DNA of 64,000 nt from the NCBI GenBank assembly GCA_027603945.1, contig JADIIU010000024.1, positions 62,001 to 126,000 of the forward strand. The letters run 5' to 3'. The stretch comes from Terramyces sp. JEL0728. Its lineage: Eukaryota > Chytridiomycota > Chytridiomycetes > Rhizophydiales > Terramycetaceae. A program made the translations under genes and the position numbers. Positions 59,133-64,000 of the stretch are shown here, one piece after another (positions within the stretch are counted from its first letter, which is position 1; each line of letters opens with the position of its first letter). The notes beneath the pieces were generated by a model. The model saw only the letters and a program-made list of their open reading frames with translations. It did no database searches and was not told the origin of the DNA.

Positions 59133-60765
59133 TATGCACACCGATTTCTTTGGATAGTGCTTCCACAGCTGATGACGGTTAGTAGCACAACACAACTACT
59201 GACACACAGAACACCACACAGGCACGTTATTTAATGTCGCGGCTCCACGACAGATCCACAGCTACTTGCAGCGAGTAGTTATTTCATATGAAGATCACTT
59301 GATATTCCTTTGAGCGTGTGGCTTACGGGTGAACAACCAATCATCTTCAAGCAAGAGTTGCAGTATACTTTCAACGAATAGAGTAGCTTGCTGGGGATTA
59401 GTTCTGCGTATAGATCATCAGCAATAAACGATTGAGGTTTATCGTGTGCTGATCCTGTCCGTTCCTGATAACGTCAATTGCAGTACAGAGTGAGTGATTG
59501 TAGATCCATTCATCTGTTTATTGATCACAATCTGTTATTTCTATGGACAGATATTTCATGATCCACGGTTATTCCCTGATATCCGTTATTTCGAGACTAC
59601 TCTGACTTTTAGAACCAAATCATCCTCTAGTGAGTGTTGGAAACATCTCCGGGTTTGCTGTGGGAATAGTATTAACATGAAATTTCAAAAGTCTTGTCAC
59701 TTCAGTGGAAATTCCGGTAATTTTGGAAAATGATAAACCAAGTGCTACTGTTCAGTATAGGCCAGGTAAATAAACGGAATAAGCCCGCTTGGATATAATA
59801 AACATGAAACTTTCACTAATACAAAGCATTCCTACTCCAAAACCAAACCCAACATTTCCAATTAACACTTCATCCTTATTCAGGCTAAAAGCAAAGTTCA
59901 CAATAATCCATTTAGTCGGGTACGATCGGCAAACAGAGCCCTACGTATGGTTCTAGCTGTAGTTATAAATCACCATCACAGCGGTTTGATCTTTTCTCTT
60001 GCGATCATTTTGAATTACGAAACGTGTTTTTGGTTTTTGGTTTTGTTTTTGCTAAAAGTTTGCAGCTAGCACGAGGTTTAATGCTCTGTAGTCCAATTGC
60101 AAGCAACCCGGATGATGATTATTTATGTTCCATGCTGATTCCCACACTGCAAAATGCTTGCAATAAAGAGTTTTTTGAAATTTCATTGATAGAAAGAATT
60201 TACAAAGATGGAATCAACAATATTCACTTACATAGTCATCACACCTTCGGATTTAGAAACCGTCAAAGATCCAGTCCACCAGAGAATTATTTTCACAATT
60301 CATATGCACAACCATGTTTTTCTATTAATCATCCCTTTACAACCAATAAATACTATTATCCCCTAGAGCCAAGCCAAACCCATTGCAACTACTTTTACTC
60401 CCAGCAGTAACAACTCCCGTAAAATCAGTATTATTAGGCTGGTTTTGATCAAACTAAAAACAGTGCGGAAATGGTTAATCTTTGTCGCAGAGTGATTTTA
60501 TCTTACTTTTCATCCATATTTTTACTATAATTTGCTTTTGAGATATCTTTTTGCAAAACATGGGTACACACCCCATCTTCACATCTTGCCCAAAAAGCTA
60601 GCGCAAAACAGCGGAAGGGATTATTCCATTCCATATCAACGCGATATTTAGTTTCTACAAAGATTGCTTTTATTTCCGGTAATTTTGTTGAATAATTTCT
60701 CTCGTCCAAATCCGCCGCTGGAAAGCCCGAAGCCGCAACCTTTCACCCTTTTATTTTCCTTGGAA
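59133..60765. other. Long low-density region with weak ORFs
   Basis: About 1.6 kb without a recognised gene. An ORF at 60081-60410 (plus, 109 residues, MLCSPIASNPDDDYLCSML...) and another at 60503-60709 (minus, about 68 residues, FVETKYRVDMEWNNPFRCFALAFWARCEDG) have protein-like composition but no ATG-supported complete model or known domain. The velvet promoter must lie at the right end. Could hold short genes with several introns that I failed to assemble. Confidence 0.4.
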
Positions 60766-61418
60766 ATGAAAAAAAGCGAAATGATATCGCCTGAATCAGC
60801 AACACCTTATAAATTGGATATTATTATTCGACAACAGCCAAATATTGCTCGCTGCTGCGGTGGACTAATTACTCCACTGATTCCAAGTCATATGTAATAA
60901 TGCCATTAATCCTAGCAATCCAATGCTGATTTTACAGCTGTGTTTTGAAGATAGAGAGCTAGAAAAGGTAGATTTAGGTTAACCGAAAGAGAATGATCCA
61001 AGATAACAACCTGATGTGCCATATTCGACTGGTATCTCTCGAAGATAGCGCAAACTTCATAAACTTCCCAAAGAGGGTAGATACAAACTTTTTTGGGGAG
61101 CTATACATACAAACAACGATTCTGACGGACCCGCAAGATGGCGAGCAGCGTCTGTTCTTCATATTCGATGATTTATCAGTTCGCTATGCAGGGATTTACA
61201 ACTTTTGCTGCCGTGTGTTCGACATGGACTCGTAAAAACCGACTGATGTTAGGGCATTTATGGCGGAAATAGTAACCGATGAGTTCCAAGTCGTAAAGAA
61301 AAGGTACTTTAAGAAAATAAGAGAGTTTACGCTTCTTCAGCAATCATTCGAAATCCAAGGTGTGTTGGACAAGAACTCTAAAAAATACCAGAGAGAATAT
61401 CTTTATTACGATGATTAA
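60766..61418 (+). CDS. Velvet-domain protein
   Basis: 195 residues, introns of 22, 22 and 21 nt. Almost entirely a velvet domain: YKLDIIIRQQPNIARCCGGL (the QQPxxARxCG motif), NPMLILQLCFED, NFFGELYIQTTILTDPQDGEQRLFFIFDDLSVRYAGIYNFCCRVFD (the FxFxDLSVRxxGxYxFxF core), then FQVVKKRYFKKIREFTLLQQSFEIQGV. Velvet proteins (VeA, VelB, VosA) are NF-kB-fold DNA-binding regulators of development in fungi. It lacks long disordered tails, closest to VosA/VelC-size minimal forms. ATG at 60766 chosen. Confidence 0.88.
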
Positions 61419-62262
61419 TACTCTACTTTATAAATACAATAATTTCACAAAAAACATTTTCCTAGTTTCATATTTTATGCGAGCAATTTTTGTGTAATTT
61501 ACTCTGCAGAACCAAAGATTGTTCCAAAACAATTATTGCCGCTATTTGCAATTATTACTCATATTTCAACGACCAGCCTTTAATTTGAAGTGATTTGTGT
61601 TTCTTCCTTTTTTTCACAAAAATTGTCTTGGCACCAAAAAAAAAGAGGAATAACCCCGTACAATCAAGAATTCAAGAATTAGGCCGGATCAATCAGACAG
61701 GAACCGCCGGGCATCACCAACAGACACGTTAGTCGTAGCCAGTAATTTACAATAATGGTCCCGCAACTTGCTTAATATGGGTAAATGGATCCGATAGAAC
61801 ATGTTTCAAGAGATGGAGTGCGAAATAACCCAAAAAACAGTCAAGACCAACAAGCAAGTACAATAACTGTTTATTCTACCTTAAAAAACCTTCAATTTTT
61901 CCATCTGTTTTGAACAAGATGGAAAAACTATTTCTCAATGCAAGTGCGCCATTATTGCTATTGGAAGCAGAGAATTTCGTGCAATAATCCCAAATACAAT
62001 GATAGATCTGCAAACTAACAGTGAAAGTGATCAAAAGTGCCTGTATTTCAGATTGGCAATAAACTGGTTGTTTGAAAACTATGCAAGCTCAGCGTCCATT
62101 TTGCATTGAAAAGGTCTAATAGTGCCGGCCAAACATATTGACTATTGGATTGCGATCCATTGGGAGCCAATGCCTTTGCCAATGTTGATTTTGACATTGA
62201 AAATTTCCTTTTAAAATGCGCTATTGTGACAATTTTCGCATTATTCTACAAGCTAGATTTCA
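61419..62262. other. Spacer with a weak ORF upstream of CDC20
   Basis: 844 bp. AT-rich. An ATG at 61785 opens a short frame (MDPIEHVSRDGVRNNPKN...), and around 61890-62105 another frame stays open (AIIAIGSREFRAIIPNTMIDLQ), but I could not join them with a credible short intron. May be a decayed or fast-evolving gene; otherwise promoter sequence. Confidence 0.35.
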
Positions 62263-63517
62263 ATGACAGAGCCTCCAATCAGAGCTAAAAGGGACAGATT
62301 CATTCCCCTTTTGTCTTCAAGAGATAAAGTCAAATATCGGGAATCGTTTCGTCAGAATAACCGACCACCGCTGAACCCGTCACTTTCATTTTCATCAAAT
62401 ATCCCTCCAGTACTGACAAAGCATTCTCAAGCATTGGCAGATTTGAATAGAATAATGTCTGTCCCTAGTAGAAAATCAACAAAAAACACGGCTTTGGAAT
62501 TCAAACGGAATGTTCCCAATTCAGCAGAAATGGTTTTAGATGCACCTAATGCAAGAGATGATTACTATTGTTCTTTATTAGATTGGGCCGCATCTGGCGA
62601 TTTACTAGTGGGTTTGGCAAACCAATGCTTCTTATGGAACAAGGTACAAAAACTTAATAAAGAAAGGAACTTTACAGCTGGTGCACGAAACCAATGAGCA
62701 AGATCACATTAGCACAGTCGCATTTTCTCCAATAGTAAAAAATTGTGCAATTGGAACAGAAGCGGGCTCGCTATTGGTGTACGATGTAAATACAAACAAT
62801 TTAATTCATGATTTTGAAGATCAAGATGGGGTATCTGCGCTTATATGGAAATCTAGCACAGAAATAGTAACTGGTGATCCAGATGGAAATATAGTGCATT
62901 GGGATATCCGCACAAGCAAGAACAGGGTAATAGAAGGGCACCATCTGGATAGAGTTGTAGGGATTGCAAAAAGCGTGGATAATGTAATTGCTACTGGTGG
63001 CAATGGTAACATTGTGAATATTTGGGACGATAGGAGATTGGACAAACCTAGATTGGTGATCAAAAGCCATACAAGTGCCGTTAGAGCACTCGCTTGGTGT
63101 CCTTGGAGCCCCCACATTCTCGCTACAGGAGGCGGGCTGGATGACGGCACTATACAAATCCACAATACTGTATCTGGCAAGCTGTATCAAAAGTTTGAAT
63201 CTGGATCGCAAATTTGCCAAATGCTTTGGTCTCAGCACTACAAGGAAATACTCAGTGCAAACAACTGCGCTGAAAAACAACTCTGTATATATAAATTTCC
63301 TGAAATGAAGGCTATCCATACACTTCCTGGCCATAATGTTCGGCCTATGCACCTGGCTCTTTCGCCTGATGGCCAAACTGTAGCGTCCATTGGGGATGAC
63401 GAAACGTTAAAGGTGCTTGAGACTAATATGTAGTTTTGGAAATGCTTTGAGACAAGAAAAGGCCAGAAACCACTCGCATATGTAAAGAAGCCAGAAGAAT
63501 TACTTACCATTAGATAA
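62263..63517 (+). CDS. APC/C activator CDC20/CDH1 (WD40)
   Basis: 404 residues, introns of 19 and 21 nt. The N-terminal C-box appears in KRDRFIPL (residues about 9-16). Seven WD repeats follow: YCSLLDWAASGDLLVGLANQCFLWN, HISTVAFSPIVKNCAIGTEAGSLLVYDV, ALIWKSSTEIVTGDPDGNIVHWDIR, VDNVIATGGNGNIVNIWDDR, AVRALAWCPWSPHILATGGGLDDGTIQIHN. The last spliced exon ends EELLTIR, providing the C-terminal Ile-Arg tail that binds the APC/C. Choice between CDC20 and CDH1/FZR1 is open. Drives cyclin and securin ubiquitination. Confidence 0.95.
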
Positions 63518-63629
63518 TTTATAGTCGCGTCCTAATATAATTCATTCCGCATACACACTGCGAACCATATTCACACTTGTGCATTTGGGTACATAGCCCG
63601 TCATTTATGCTTTTGTTTTTCCCAATCTA

Positions 63630-64000
63630 ATGTCGAATCAAAAACAACCACGAAAACGACCACTCACAATCCCTACACAATTGGAAGTGATTGACGGAAT
63701 AGAATGGCTCACATTTGTATACACGGCAAAAGGGGTATCTATCAATTATAAAATACGAATCGACACTGATTCTGTAGACACCAATAGTCTTACCAAAGAG
63801 TTTAAAATAGAAAATTCTGTCTACCCCAAAGCGTACTGTGAACGATCAGAGTACAAAGGGAATAGGTGGGAGTACGAAACAACCGTAAACGAAATCGGCT
63901 GGAAACTGTGCTATTTAAACATGGATATACTGGTAGGAAAGAGAGGACTGTTGCAGCGTGCAGTTGATAGGTAATCGAGCGCTTACAGTAGCTTTAGAAA
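63630..64000 (+). CDS. DUF8032-type fungal protein, N-terminal part (cut by window end)
   Basis: Starts MSNQKQPRKRPLTIPTQLEVIDGIEWLTFVYTAKG. The core reads YKIRIDTDSVD, NSVYPKAYCERSEYKGNRWEYETTVNEIGWKLCYLN, VGKRGLLQRAVDS. A 21-nt intron at 63971-63991 joins QRAVD to SFRN, matching the family ending. This conserved block is found in fungi, often in putative nuclear proteins; its function is unknown. No catalytic motif seen. The gene continues beyond the window. Confidence 0.8.

Overview
This 64 kb window is nuclear DNA from a very compact eukaryote, most likely an early-diverging flagellated fungus (chytrid/aphelid/rozellid grade). I cannot name a species. Fungal markers are a velvet-domain protein, a DUF8032-type protein, two GPI-type GH76 (Dfg5/Dcw1-like) mannanases, a Vps3844-type vacuolar protein and an Snt2-type chromatin factor. 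Genes usually tied to cilia point to a flagellum: a WDR49/WDR64-like EF-hand/WD40 protein, katanin p80, a CCDC87-like protein and a UBE2U-like E2. The window holds about 38 protein genes, mostly 20-150 bp apart on both strands. I recognised no rRNA, tRNA, CRISPR or transposon.

The dominant feature is splicing. Nearly every gene is cut by introns of about 19-23 nt, GT...AG with a TACTAAC-, TTAAC- or CTAAT-like branch site packed against the acceptor. I traced roughly a hundred by hand from reading frame plus protein-family continuity. After removing them, the multi-exon genes I summed come out as whole numbers of codons (for example actin 375, katanin p80 566, RAB3GAP2 1021, TAF2 1427 residues). 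Simple ORF calling therefore breaks almost every gene here. Five introns between 15.9 and 25.0 kb can be removed in frame only if the acceptor is TG instead of AG, and one looks like GA...AG. This is the most unusual signal in the window.

Layout. 0-7 kb, minus strand: SERCA Ca2+-ATPase (cut by the window start), rhodanese-DUSP fusion, thioredoxin, a coiled-coil protein and UDP-GlcNAc pyrophosphorylase. 7-10.5 kb: divergent GH76 pair around a repeat-bearing spacer. 11-14.5 kb, plus: actin, an unknown protein and an IQ-motif protein. 14.5-28.8 kb, minus: WDR49/64-like protein, RhoGEF, katanin p80, class I glutamine amidotransferase, RAB3GAP2, Snt2-like BAH/PHD/SANT protein and a UBE2E-like E2. 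28.8-33.6 kb, plus: a 1607-residue MATH/coiled-coil/membrane protein. 33.7-35.7 kb, minus: U5 snRNP 40K WD protein and Vps3844-like protein. 35.9-47.2 kb, plus: ZIP transporter, TAF2 with two C-terminal bromodomains, CCDC87-like protein, a small Cys-pair protein and a divergent P450. 47.2-50.7 kb, minus: wax-synthase-like MBOAT, two tandem secreted proteins and a YghU/Ure2-like GST. 51-58.8 kb: BRX1, SCaMC carrier, ROMO1/Mgr2, SIRT1-like sirtuin, UBE2U-like E2 and a Ufd1-zinc-finger protein. 58.8-64 kb: a tiny unknown gene, velvet protein, CDC20/CDH1 and the start of a DUF8032 gene.

Functional threads include cell-wall and chitin precursor metabolism (UAP1, GH76), microtubule and flagellar function (katanin, WDR49/64, CCDC87, actin), chromatin and transcription (TAF2, Snt2, sirtuin, velvet) and ubiquitin pathways (UBE2E, UBE2U, Ufd1-like, CDC20). 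They look interspersed; I see no operon-like pathway cluster.
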